A DNA stretch of 64,000 nucleotides from Coprinopsis marcescibilis (taxonomy: Eukaryota; Basidiomycota; Agaricomycetes; Agaricales; Psathyrellaceae): NCBI GenBank assembly GCA_004369085.1, contig ML210162.1:62001-126000 (forward strand). Direction: 5' to 3'. Both the position numbers and the translations under genes were made by a program. The notes below the pieces were generated by a model. The model was given only the letters and a program-made list of their open reading frames with translations. It was not told the DNA's origin and made no database searches. Each line of letters opens with the position of its first letter. The stretch's first letter is position 1. Positions 1-10,966 of the stretch are shown in pieces.

Positions 1-3000
1 TTTGTGGCAGAAGGTGGTTTTGGTATTGTCAATGACCCTCGATGTTGCATATCCTGGACCGCTCTTCTGAACTTTGACGGAGGAAGGAGCAGTCGACCAC
101 CTTCAGGACGAGTGTCTTTGACATTTTTCAAAGCCGGATGCTCCAGGACCTCCTTGATGGAAGGCCTGTCTTTTGGTTTCTGGCTCCAACACTTTTCTAC
201 GAGTTCCCAGATAGCTGTGGTCAACCCGTTCAACAGATCTGGCCTATCAGGCCTCTTGGCCTTGTGAACGGTCATCATTAATTCCAGCCTTTCGAGGTCT
301 TGGAATGGGACAGTTCCAGTAAATATCTGCGCAGAGTTAATGTCAGCTTTCAAAAACTAGTGGGTCAGGCTGCAAGTAAAGACCCACTTCATAGCAAGCA
401 CCGGAGAATTGGAAGATATCCTGCGGCATTGTAACCGCGTTCCGGTCGGTGCCATCGATTGCTTCTGGGGCAGGCCATTGAGGATTTCCAGGATACCAGC
501 CGCTACTTCCAGTCTGCCATTGAGATGACTGTGAAATGATGAACGAGAGGCCGAAATCAGCAATACAAGCTCTCCCAGACGTGGAAACTAAGATGTTTTG
601 CTGCAATGGTTTTATTAAACTACCGGCTTAAAAAGTAGGAAACGATGACGCACCCCTCGTACATTTCCGTGAACGATCAAATGACTGTGAAGGTAAGCAA
701 GGCCCAATGCAACGTCTAACATCTGGGGGTAGCAGGTTATTGGTACATCAAGCCTGTGGGGTCAATCTGAACTCACAAGAAGAACACGGTTAACACTCGG
801 ATTGATAATGAGAAACTGATGAAGGGGTCCGTTGTCGATCCAAGGGGCAGCTAAGCAGACATCTGCCTTCGCATTTTGCGAGAGTCGAAACATGCCATAG
901 AAAGGAAGAAGATTTGGGTGAGAAAGATTGCTCCAGAGGATAGCCTCTCGGGAGAATGCCTAGAGTCTCGGGTTTACGCAATGGCAGTAAGCATACCTTG
1001 ATTATACTCTCGTTGTATTTTCGATACTTGACTACCCGAAGACAGGTCGGTTGCCCGAACAGTTCAACCCTCCATATCTGGCTGAATTGACCATAATCGT
1101 ACAGAACAGCACCTTTTAAGGCATCGTACAACACCAAAGTACGAGGAGAGCTTTCAAGTGTTTCTGGCATCCGATGTAGAAGACGCGATAGATTCAGTTT
1201 GTCAACACTCTCTGGTATCGTTGGATCACCCGAGTCCTGTCCATCTAAGGTTACTATATCCTCAGTCCTAGAAGAAAGGCTTACCAGTTGCATCACACTG
1301 AGGAAGGGATACTTGAAATCAGAACGGTCAGAATGAACTTCAGTGATGAGGAGGCGGGAATCCGAAATCAAGTCTTGGGGCCGGTGTTCGGAGTCACCGA
1401 TTTCCTCATTCAACGGCTCTTTCATCTCAGTCTCAACGGTTTGGTTGTACATCTGCCAGGTGTATAGCGCATACACGACAGCATCTGCTTATTCGCGTTA
1501 AATAAACCTCCTGTCGAGCCAACCAAAAGCTTACCTGGAGGAGGATCAAGGCTAATGTCTGGTGGAAGTCGAGATAGGTAAACCAAGCACTTTTCGAGCA
1601 GAAGGCCCATGTACTGATACTTTCGGAAATGAAATTCCTTCGACCTGCTGGGTGACTCCAGGAACTCGATGAATGTTGCATGATAGAATATGCTCTGTTG
1701 ATGTGAAGGACCATCGTCTATGCGGATTAACGAATGGAGGCCCCGAAGTGCGTTTGGAGGCCAGTCGCAAATTGTCTCGCATGCACGAGCCGGGGAGTAG
1801 TCCACATTGAATCCCGACGAAAAGTCGCACATCAAGCAACCAAGGACCTCCTTCGTCAAGGCATGGTCCGGGCACTGCCCCAAGATCTCTCGGTAGAGAG
1901 CGTCGAGTGTCTCCAAGGGGTTCTCGCCATCTTTATAACCAGTGGACGAGAGAATTTGCTGAAGACGTTCTTGCGGTCGATACCATGGATCGTCAACGTA
2001 TCTAATCACGGTCGCCGCATATATAAACTGGCCAGATGCCCTGAGCACCAATTCGCTGATGGCTTCATCGGAAGGCCACGGTTGAGGTACACTAGACATG
2101 CTCCTGCGGTGTTTTGGTGCCTTGTTGATCCGAGAGAATTCAGAACGGGGGTAGGCATCGACATCCCCATCTGCATCTGAGTGCTGGCACAGATCGACAA
2201 CCAAAGTCACCTCATCAAGAGTTGCAAGTGATTCAAAACCATCCCTAATCCAGCTCTCCGGGCGGCACAGGATGAGGAAGATGAGGGGAAGGTTTGCTTC
2301 CTGAAGGGTTTGAACCAACTCTAACACCAGGACATGCTCTTCTTCCTTGGGTATATCTTTTGAGCCGATACACTCGTCCACCCCATCAATTATCACCAGT
2401 CGATCCGTGGTCGACCGTGTTATTTTGCTGAAAGGCTCTAAAATCAACTTTTGAAGCTGTGATGGAAGGGTTTTGGTGAGAATAGCAGGATTGCTGGTGA
2501 TGACTTCTTCGATGTGCGGTTTGAGCTCAGGGATGGAAGAGATGAGCTGGAATGCGATAGATGCGACCAATCTGGCTGCCCGGTTCCGTTGAGGTGCGCC
2601 TCGCGAGAAGAAAAAAGTGGCTGCTAAAAGGCCTTCGTTCTCGCAAAGTTCTGAGATTGTCTGGGCAATTGCGGTCTTCCCCATCCCAGCTGGTGCGTGA
2701 AGCCAGAGAACAGCTTGGACCCTGCTGTCTGTTGGACGCTTTACCCATGCGATGATAAGGGCCGTAATACGATCCCGAGTCTTTGGGTGACATTTTGGGG
2801 CGGGATATCGTGCCTCGGCGTCGTGCGTTGCATCGTTGGCGCAAAACTGCTGTAAATAGACCAATGCTACAACTGAATTAGATACTGAACCGATTTAAAC
2901 ACAACAGTAGGCTCACCACCCAGCCCGTTGAGCTGATTGTACTGGATCGCATTCAATATACTGTTGTTGAGAGTAACGTTTCTCGCGTCTTGCAGAATCG

Positions 3001-3004
3001 ACAT
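1..3004 (-). CDS. NACHT NTPase-TKL pseudokinase fusion (3' end cut by window)
   Basis: NLR-like signalling protein. The first exon (ATG at 3004, MSILQDARNVTLNN...) is followed by an intron and a NACHT module. That module has Walker A APAGMGKTA, a Walker B-like region LVIIDGVDECIG and a long helical tail. An intron near 1482-1525 then joins, in frame, a linker and a tyrosine-kinase-like fold: N-lobe around 1000-1150, REAILW helix C, activation-loop exon 343-600 with ADFGLS, C-lobe running off the window at position 1. Key kinase residues are changed. The beta-3 lysine position reads CLRVVK, where the neighbouring gene has GLKVVK, and the catalytic loop reads HGNVRG instead of HGDLKG. ATP phosphotransfer is therefore doubtful, while the NACHT motifs look intact. 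The Lys and Asp assignments come from comparison with the gene at 4061-7610. A role in non-self or stress sensing is inferred from the family. Confidence 0.8.
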
Positions 3005-3274
3005 GGTCGCTGGAGGACTTGGACAGGAATGTCAACAGCAATTTGAATTCCTTATTCTGCATCATTCCTTCGAACCGAATCGGCCGCACAGCTAATAGTA
3101 TTCAACAGACCCCGATTGGTCGCAAACGTTCCCATTGATCCATAAGACGATTGTTGAAGTCGAAGCTAGTCGAGACACCGTAGGATACCGCTGGACATCG
3201 TTGAAATAAGAGAAGCGAGAATTGCTTCCGGGAATGCTAATGGGCGCGTGGGTCTTGCCATGGTCCGGGCGTCG

Positions 3275-3860
3275 GGAAGAAAAGTGGCTGCTAAAAGGCC
3301 TTCTTTCTCGCAAAGTTCTGAGATTTCCTGGGAAATTACCAGAGAACAACTTGGACCCTGCTGTCTGTTGGACGCTTCACCCATGCGATGATGATAAGGG
3401 CCTTAATATGGTCTCGAGTCTTTGAGTGGCCTTTTGAGGCGGGTTATCGTGCTTCGGCGTCGTGCGTTGCATCATTGGCAACAAACCTGCTGTGAATATA
3501 CCAGTGCTACAATTCGATTACAGTGCTTTGCATAACGTCTTGCACACGAACTTTCTTTCACTGGTCGTGATCTGATGCAAGAGACCCCAAAAATCAACCA
3601 ACATTTCTTATTTTGGCTCTGTCGTCAGCTTGGGACCTTGACTAGCATCGATTTTGACCTCTAAACGGTAGACAGCCGGGGTGCCGTCTGCAATCTCACG
3701 AATTTCACGAATGATGTTGTGCAAGAAGTTATGCAAAGCACTGTAAGATCCTGTAAACGCAACAATACTCACCAGCCAGTCCGTTGAGCTGACTGTACTG
3801 GATCGCGTTCAATATACTATTGTTGAGAGAAACGTTTTTCGCGTCCTGGAGAATCAACAT
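3275..3860 (-). pseudogene. Broken copy of the NACHT-kinase gene 5' end
   Basis: This is a partial duplicate of the 5' part of the upstream NACHT gene. The first exon is recognisable at 3775-3860 (MLILQDAKNVSLNN...) and keeps a splice donor. The second exon is recognisable at about 3275-3510. It matches parent bases of about 2600-2870 closely, but the segment encoding the Walker A loop (about 33 bp) is missing, small indels break the frame, and homology stops at about 3275, before the rest of NACHT and the kinase. The intron between the two exon relics carries a 229-bp insertion. No full-length product can be read. It is either a decayed tandem duplicate or the remains of unequal exchange. 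Confidence 0.75.
3518..3746. mobile_element. MITE-like element, CAGTG termini, TA target duplication
   Basis: A short non-coding insertion with terminal inverted repeats. The left end reads TACAGTGCTTTGCATAAC and the reverse complement of the right end reads the same. The match continues for about 28 bp with one or two mismatches. TA lies immediately outside both CAGTG ends, as expected for Tc1/mariner-type target duplication. The comparable intron of the intact neighbour (about 2865-2915) lacks the insert and has a TA at the matching place, so an empty site is visible. It has no transposase and must be mobilised by another element. Confidence 0.7.
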
Positions 3861-4060
3861 AATTGCTAATGCATATTAATGCTTTATCTCGTGTGCTGTC
3901 GCGCATTATTTCCGTCAAATCAAACCTACTAGCTATTGCGGTGTGGTTGTTAGGGGTAAAGGAGAACGATTCGAACAACAGCAGGATAAAAGAAATATAT
4001 GGCCATTATACAATGAAGTATGAATTATCAGTCAGAACTTGACCAAACATTTCCATAATA

Positions 4061-7000
4061 TCAAGTTCTCGATAGACCTGAAAGTTGTCTTCGAATGGCC
4101 GCTCTCGAGGCACGAAGCTTTTGTTTGAAGCTCGAGATATAATTTGAAACTCGGCTTCTCCTGTTTCTTGTTTCATCCTTTCCTTCCTGCCTGGCACCAC
4201 CATCCGTGTCGGTCAATGCTTTATTGGGTTCAGTGAGTTCCAAGCTGCCAGTATTTGGACGATTTTCGCTTGTAAAGCTGCCAGTGGGTGAACCCTCTTT
4301 TCCCTGCACGTCATGAACTGCTTTATTGGGTTCAGTGAGTTCCAAGCTGCCAGTATTTGGACGTTTTTCGCTTGTAAAGCTGCCAGTGGGTGAACCCTCT
4401 TTTCCCTGCACGTCATGAACTGCTTTATTGGGTTCAGTGAGTTCCAAGCTGCCAGTATTTGGACGTTTTTCGCTTGTAAAGCTGCCAGTGGGTGAACCCT
4501 CTTTTCCCTGCACGTCATGAACTGCTTTATTGGGCTCAGTGAGTTCCAACTTGTCAGTATTTGGACGTCTTTCGCTGGTAAAACTGCCAGCGAGTGAACC
4601 CTCTTCTCCCTGCATGTCATAAACAGCCTGTCGAAACCTCGACGGGGAGAGCACGAGTCCACCATTTCCCGGGCGGTCATCCCTGACATCTTCCAACTTG
4701 AGAGAATTGATGATGTGTTCAATCGACGGCCTCTCTGCTGGCTCGAAGCTCCAGCAATGCTCCATAATGCCCCAGATTTGCTCTGTCAACCCCCAACTCC
4801 TAAATGATGGATCGCAGGACATTGGTTTCGTTGGTAGTCGGCCTTGGAGAATGAGGAATATAACGGCGATATCTCTGCTACGCTCGTAAAATGGGATGCG
4901 GCTGACAAATATCTAATTCACATTCAGCAGGGTTAAACGGATGCTTGGATGTTGAAGTGACTCACTTCGTAACATACAGACGAGAAGGCGAAAATATCGC
5001 TCTCGGCGGTTGGTATGGGATTATCTTCGTCAGGACTGAGCAACTCAGGGGCTTGCCACCGCATAGTGCCTGCCATGCAGGCTGAACTTCCAGTGCTCCA
5101 GGCTTCATTTATTTCTTCACCGACGCAAGACAGTCCGAAGTCGGCTAAGCATGCTCTCCCAGAACTTTGAATGAGTACATTTTGCTGTCGGGTATTGGTT
5201 ATTATAATTCGAGAAAGTTTTGATGTGGAAACAACTGTGATGGGCATGCACTCACTCCTTTCAAATCTCCATGGATGATATTTTGGCTATGAAGATAGCG
5301 AAGTCCGTGGGCGACATCGGACATCTGTGATGTTGAGTCAGTCAACCGATGAGCGATGAACTGATAGCAGGTACTGACCAAAAGTACCCGATTAGCCGTT
5401 GTATTTTCTTTCAAAAAATGCGGGAGCGTGCCGTTGTCCATCCAAGGGGAAACTAAACACATTTCTCCACTGCTCGATCCAAGTCTATAAAGGCCATAAA
5501 AGGGTAGAATATTTAGGTGGGAAATATGGCTCCATAGTATTCCTTCACGCGAGAATGCCTACCCTTTGTTGTCAGGAATCCGACTACATAAAGTCCACAA
5601 ACCGACAAGACATACCTTGACGACCTTGTCAACATCAGAGCGACCATGTGTTTTGACGACTTTCAAACCGATACCTTGACCAAGAAAGTCGGCTCTCCAA
5701 ACATCGCTGAAACTCCCGGAAGCATATGAGAGGGGACCTCGGACTACGCCACGCAATACGAGACATTGAGGATAGCGTCTGAGCCGTTTGGAGAGGCTGA
5801 AGAGAAGTCGTGACAATTTCACTTTGTCTAAAATTTCATTCTCCGCAGGGTGGTCTAACAGCTGCAGAGGGTTTTCATAAACATTTCAAGTCAAAGGATC
5901 TGAAGCGAACGACCAACCCATTGTAAAGTGTTGATTATGTCTTGGCTATCGGTCCCCTTGATATCTTGGGCGAAATGCTGAAGTGACAGTGGAAGAGAAG
6001 GGGGTGACTCCTGTATTCTTATGGCGTTTTCTGGTTGAACCCCTTCAAGGAATTGGTCCCTGTCGTTGCATCTATATATGTGCCACATATGCAAGGCATA
6101 AGCAACCACGTCTGCACAGTATCAAGTTAGCATTTCTGACATACGGACGAAGGCTTGGAAGTCTTACCGTCGGGTTCAGAGCGGTTGGAAAGCGCAGCTG
6201 TGCACAGATACGCAAAGCATTTCTCAAGAAGACGGGGAAGATACTGGTATTTCCGCAGATGGAAGCCCTTTGATCTGGTCGGAGACTCCAGAAACTCGAC
6301 GAAATTGGGATGGTAAAAGGGGGAACGTGAGGGAGGTGGTCCATCGTCAATGCGAACGATAGAATGCAGGTTGCTAAGTGCTTGAGGAGTCCAGTCGCAT
6401 ATGATTTGGCATGCTCGTATCGGAGAGTACTTCACTTTGAATATGTGGGAAAAGTCACACATCAAGCACCCGAGAACCTCCATTGTTATATCACGATTAG
6501 GGCTACGGTCGAGAATTTCGTGATAAAGATTGTCGAGGGACTCCAGGGGATTCCTTTCAGGATGGCCGGTGAAGGTGATGTTCTGGAGGCGATCTTGAGG
6601 TCGATGAGCGCTCTCGTCGATATACCTGATCACAGTTGTAGCGTAAAGGAATTGTCCTGAGGCTCTCAGTACAAGTTCGCTGATTGCTTCGTTCGAAGGC
6701 CATTGTCCAAACGAATTGTTGATGCTTCGGCGTGAAATACGTGCAAATTCAGAGCGAAGATATGACTCGATGTCCGCGTCCGCGTCCGATTCTTTGTATA
6801 GATCAAGCTGCGATGTTCGCTTGCAAAGATTGGGGATCGACTCGAACCCCTCTTTAATCCAGCTCTCTGGTCGGCTCAAGATGAGGAATATGAGCGGAAG
6901 ACCCGCTGCTTGTATGGCTTCCACGAGCTCAAGAATAAGTCGTTGTTCCTCCTCTTTGCTGACATTCTTGAACCCGACTGTTTCGTCAAGCCCATCAATG

Positions 7001-7610
7001 ACGACAAGGCGATCAGAGGAGAATGCCGACAACTTGCTGAAAGGTTCGATGATCAATTTTTGGAGCTGAGCGGGAAGGGATTTGGTGAGAATGGCCGGAT
7101 AGGTGGTAATGGCGTTTTCGATGTGCGGTTTGACGGAAGGGATGGATGAACTGAGTTGAAATGCAAGGGATGACACCAATTTTGTAGCTTGGTTTCGATC
7201 TACAGCGGTGCGCGAGAAGAAGAAGGTAGCCGCGAGGAGACCCTCCGCCTCACACAGTTCGGAAACAGTTTGAGCGATAGCTGTTTTTCCCATTCCAACG
7301 GGGGCGTAGAGCCAGAAGGTTGTGTGCCTTCTCCGAGGATCCTTTACCCACGCAAAAACGCCAGCTATGAGCTGTCCTCTTGTGTGTGGATAGCATTTCG
7401 GGGCAGGGTATCGTTCGTCAGAATCGTGTGTTGCACCACTGGGGCTGATTTGTTGTAGATAGGCGAGTGCTGATTATGTGATGAGTATCTGTGCAATGGA
7501 TGTTCATGGTCCCACTTACGCCCTGTGTCTCTTAGCTGGTTATACACCTGGGTTGCATTGAGTGTGCAACGTTCGAACGATGCGCCGACCGCTCCCGGGA
7601 GAATCGACAT
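4061..7610 (-). CDS. NACHT NTPase-TKL protein kinase fusion with C-terminal 34-residue repeats
   Basis: NLR-like protein with an apparently active kinase. Exon 1 (7520-7610, MSILPGAVGASFERCTL...) splices to the NACHT exon: Walker A APVGMGKTA, Walker B-like LVVIDGLDETVG, and the tail DVVAYALHMW shared with the neighbouring gene. The kinase follows: a glycine-rich stretch YASGSFSDVW, beta-3 lysine in GLKVVK, helix C SREGILW, catalytic loop HGDLKG, ADFGLS, and an APELL motif. The C-tail carries four tandem units of 34 residues, then a basic end rich in Arg and Lys. It reads head to tail in the same direction as the pseudokinase paralogue and the relic at 3.3-3.9 kb. There are no WD40, ankyrin or TPR repeats after NACHT, so the kinase occupies the place where most NLRs carry a ligand-sensing superstructure. 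Likely cytosolic. Its substrate and trigger are unknown. Confidence 0.85.
4218..4625 (-). repeat. Four tandem 102-bp units coding a 34-residue repeat
   Basis: Units start at 4218, 4320, 4422 and 4524, an exact 102-bp spacing that keeps the frame. Each encodes the pattern NKAVHDVQGKEGSPTGSF and then SEKRPNTGSLELTEP. The three units nearest the C-terminus are almost identical at DNA level. The most N-terminal one (about 4524-4625) has diverged, for example SERRPNTDKLELTEP. Composition (Gly, Ser, Pro, Glu, Lys) suggests a disordered tail. The high identity implies recent expansion or ongoing homogenisation. Confidence 0.9.
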
Positions 7611-8300
7611 TATTCTTTACACTGGACGAGGCAGGATCGTGTAAAGCACGTTGTGGGCTTTAAGGAAGCACTCCACGATGCAGTGTCACATTACCTCGAG
7701 TCACATCATCTGGCGCTTGTGGGATGGTCCAAAGGTCTATTTTCCCTCTCTGCAAGTAAAGTCAAGGGGAACTGGAATCTGCGGCTACAGCATCAGTTAC
7801 AAATGGCAAGTCAAGCATCAAGCATCAGTAGGCACTCTTATTAGAATTTTGGAAGGGCTTCAAAGGGTCATCACCTAACCGTGACGGCTCATTCCCCATA
7901 TTTTACATCATTCCGCCATTTGAAGCTTGACGCTTTGACGACCCAAGTCGAGGGAGTTGAAAAAGACAGAATTGCTTCCGGGAATGTCGGTGGCAGTGGG
8001 CGCATGCGGTTCGGTTCACTAGTGGACGATAGCTAAGTACTTGGCACTACTATGTATGGTCCGGCGTCGGGATCACGCCAAGTCGGCGCGGTCGCTGTGC
8101 TTCGTTGGGACTCTGAGCCTGGTGACAAGCTTCCTTTCTGCTTCCTTCAACCCACCATTTGTGGGGTAACAGGGGCTCGTAGCTTATCCGTTTGAATACT
8201 TAAGAACCAGACACAGCAGCTGTCGAGGTTCAGTTCTCCAGGTATTTCCCAGAGCCAACATCTCCGCCAGTTGCTAACCAGAAATCGCCAGTCAAACTTC
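7611..8300. other. Intergenic: divergent promoter with fragment of a dispersed repeat
   Basis: This separates the NACHT-kinase gene (minus) from the hexosaminidase gene (plus). No convincing ORF was seen. Bases of about 7925-8080 share blocks with 3155-3275 beside the NACHT relic, notably AGAATTGCTTCCGGGAATG and a TGGTCCGG/CGTCGGG block. Confidence 0.4.
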
Positions 8301-10619
8301 ATGCGAACCTTTTCGCTCTTTTTCTTCCTTGGGCTCAACGCGCTCACCCATGTCTACGCTCTGTGGCCTCAGCCAAAGAATCTCGAGACTGGAGACATAT
8401 TTATAAAGCTTTCCCCAAACTTTGACATAAAGTTCGAATCGGATGGCATTGCTGAAGCACCCAGTGACCTGATTGGAGCCATCGGACGAACCAAGCAGCA
8501 TTTGTTTGAGGACCGCCATCGGCGACTCAACGAGAAGCGCGGCGAATGCGACCTCGAAGTGCTGCAGGATGCGACCTCTATTTCTCTCCTGAAGCTCTCG
8601 GTCACCAAATCAAGTATCGAACCTATCGCTGTGGAGGCCGTAAAGGCCATTTCGACTCGGACTGAAGAGTACTCCCTCACTCTACCTGCCGACGGGTCTG
8701 CAGCCACCATCGTCGCAGAGTCGAGTTTGGGCCTCCTTCGAGGCCTGACAACCTTCGAGCAGCTTTGGTACTGGCTCGAAGAAGGACAAAACGGGATTGT
8801 CTACTCTCATCAAGCACCCGTGGTCATAACGAACGACAAGCCGAGCTTCGTACGTGCGCTTCTCAGAATTCCAGAATAATTGGAACAGAACCTGACTTCT
8901 CCTATTTCAGCCCTACCGGGGACTCTTGCTCGACACTTCGAGAAACTTGTACGCGTCGCATCAGATGCAAAGCATATCGAATAACTGATCAAACTCTAGC
9001 TTCCCCGTCAAAGATATTCTCAGAACTTTGGATACCATGAGCATGGTGAAGATGACTATCCTTCACTGGCACGTTGTCGACTCCCAAAGTTTCCCATTGG
9101 AAATTCCTGGCTACGAGGAAATAGCAAAGAAGGGAGCTTACTCTCTCGAACAGCGCTACACCACAGATGATGTCCAACACATCGTAAAGTACGCAGCAGA
9201 GGCAAGTACTTACCTGCTCTCTATGGGTGATTATTCTAAAGGGCCTTTCCGTTCGGACAGAGAGGCGTTGATATCTTGATGGTAAGAACCACCTGTCTGT
9301 GTTTCATCGGTAGCCCTGCGCTGACATTCGACGTCAGGAAATCGACACCCCGGGACATACAGACAGCATGTCAGGTGCTCACCCAGAGCATATCGCTTGC
9401 TCCAAGGCTCAACCGTGGCACGACTACGCGGCTCAACCACCAGCGGGGCAGCTCCGCATCTCATCCCAGAAAACCAGAGAGTGGGTGGCGGACTTATTCC
9501 GCAATATCGCACAGACCCTCCCCTCTACGATGTTCCATACCGGCGGTGATGAGATCAACATGAGATGTTACCTGGATGATCCACAGTCACGGGAAGAACT
9601 TGCGAAGGAAGGTTTCCCTGTGAATGATGCCGGGCTTAACTTAGCTTTAGATCAGTTCACCAAGGTCACCCATGATGCTCTGAGACAGGTGAAGAAGACG
9701 CCCGTCGTGTGGCAAGGTGAGAAATTCGATGTTACGCTGCTGCTTCCGCTCACAAGCTTGCCTTCCTTAGAGATTGCTTTGGAGCATTGGCTCGAACATC
9801 TCGGGAATGACACTATCGTGACGTATGTTCAGCCTTTCTTCGAGCTTTTGTCGAGGATACCAACCTGTTTTCGTCAGTATCTGGACAAACTCAGACAAGG
9901 CGGTCCACGCCATCAACCAAGGATTCCGCGTTGTCCACGCTCCTTCGAATTACTTCTACTTGGTACGTTTTCGCGCACTTTAAGGGTCCTTCGACTGACC
10001 ACTCGGACAGGACTGTGGTCAAGGTGGCTGGTTAGGCGATTGGCCGAACGGTAACAGGTAAGGAATCGCCTGCTTTCTTCGGGTCGATCAGTCGATCTTA
10101 TGCACTTATCATTCATAGCTGGTGCGACCCCTTTAAGACGTGGCAGAGGGTAATGTCCACCGCCTTCACGTACAGAGAGTAGTACTGATCATCCGTCAGG
10201 CATTGATCTTCGATCCTTTGGAGGCGATCAAACCTCATCAAGCCCATCTCGTTCTTGGCGGTACGTAGTGGGCACTGTTCCCTTATCCTCCAAAGTCGCT
10301 AACGGGGTGCCGATATTCCAGGTCAGCAAATGCTTTGGGCAGAACAAACCACCCCAGAGAACATGGATCCAGTCATATGGCCAAGAGCTGCCGCATCAGC
10401 TGAGGTATGTGATCAGTTTCAGTCAAGATCGGGATGTAAGCTTGAATGTCATTTCCACAGGTCTTCTGGTCCGGTGCACTGAAAGGCAGTGATCGAACTC
10501 TTCTCACCGCTCTCCCCCGAATGCACGATTTGCGGTTCCGAATGGTGCAACGAGGTGTTAAGGCAATCACCATCCAACCGTACTGGTGTGCCCTTCATCC
10601 TGGAGGATGCGATGCGTGA
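8301..10619 (+). CDS. Secreted beta-N-acetylhexosaminidase (GH20), copy 1
   Basis: Removes terminal GlcNAc or GalNAc residues from chitooligosaccharides and glycans; in fungi it acts in chitin recycling outside the cell or in vacuoles. The start is followed by a hydrophobic signal peptide (MRTFSLFFFLGLNALTHVYA) and the LWPQP motif typical of fungal GH20. An N-terminal accessory alpha/beta domain leads to the barrel: YRGLLLDTSRN, TILHWHVVDSQSFP, EIDTPGHT, and the catalytic Asp-Glu pair in HTGGDEIN. After splicing the 3' exons give IWTNSDKAV, DCGQGGWLGDW, WCDPFKTWQ, GGQQMLWAEQ and WPRAAASAE, and end CALHPGGCDA. It has many short introns, and every expected motif is open. It is paralogous to the gene at 17898-20121, but the region between the catalytic pair and the PAGQLR motif is shorter here. 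Confidence 0.93.
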
Positions 10620-10966
10620 GTTTAATCCAATTCTTTGATGGATACTTCACGATGAACGCCCAGTCGGCAGGGGTTCTTGGAAGGATGAAGCCGCCGCAGC
10701 TGAAGACACCTGCGTGATAGCGAATCGCTTCTGCTCCAATTGGTACTCCCGTCTGAGAGCGATTCGGTCTGTGTTCACTCGTGTTTTCGATTTTTGAACT
10801 CTAGCTAGCATGTATGGATGCGTATTTATGACAAGCAGTGGCATGAATTGGATGGAAATCTGTGTTATATACAAACGAAATGTCCTCGGAAGAATGAACG
10901 GCATCGGATAGGTAAACGTAACATAGAGGGTGTCTATCGGGGGTATTGGTGGTATCGGCTCAAGAG

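Noticed and set aside
1734..2180. 148-codon plus-strand ORF inside the first NACHT gene
   Set aside because: Shadow of the NACHT coding exon on the opposite strand.
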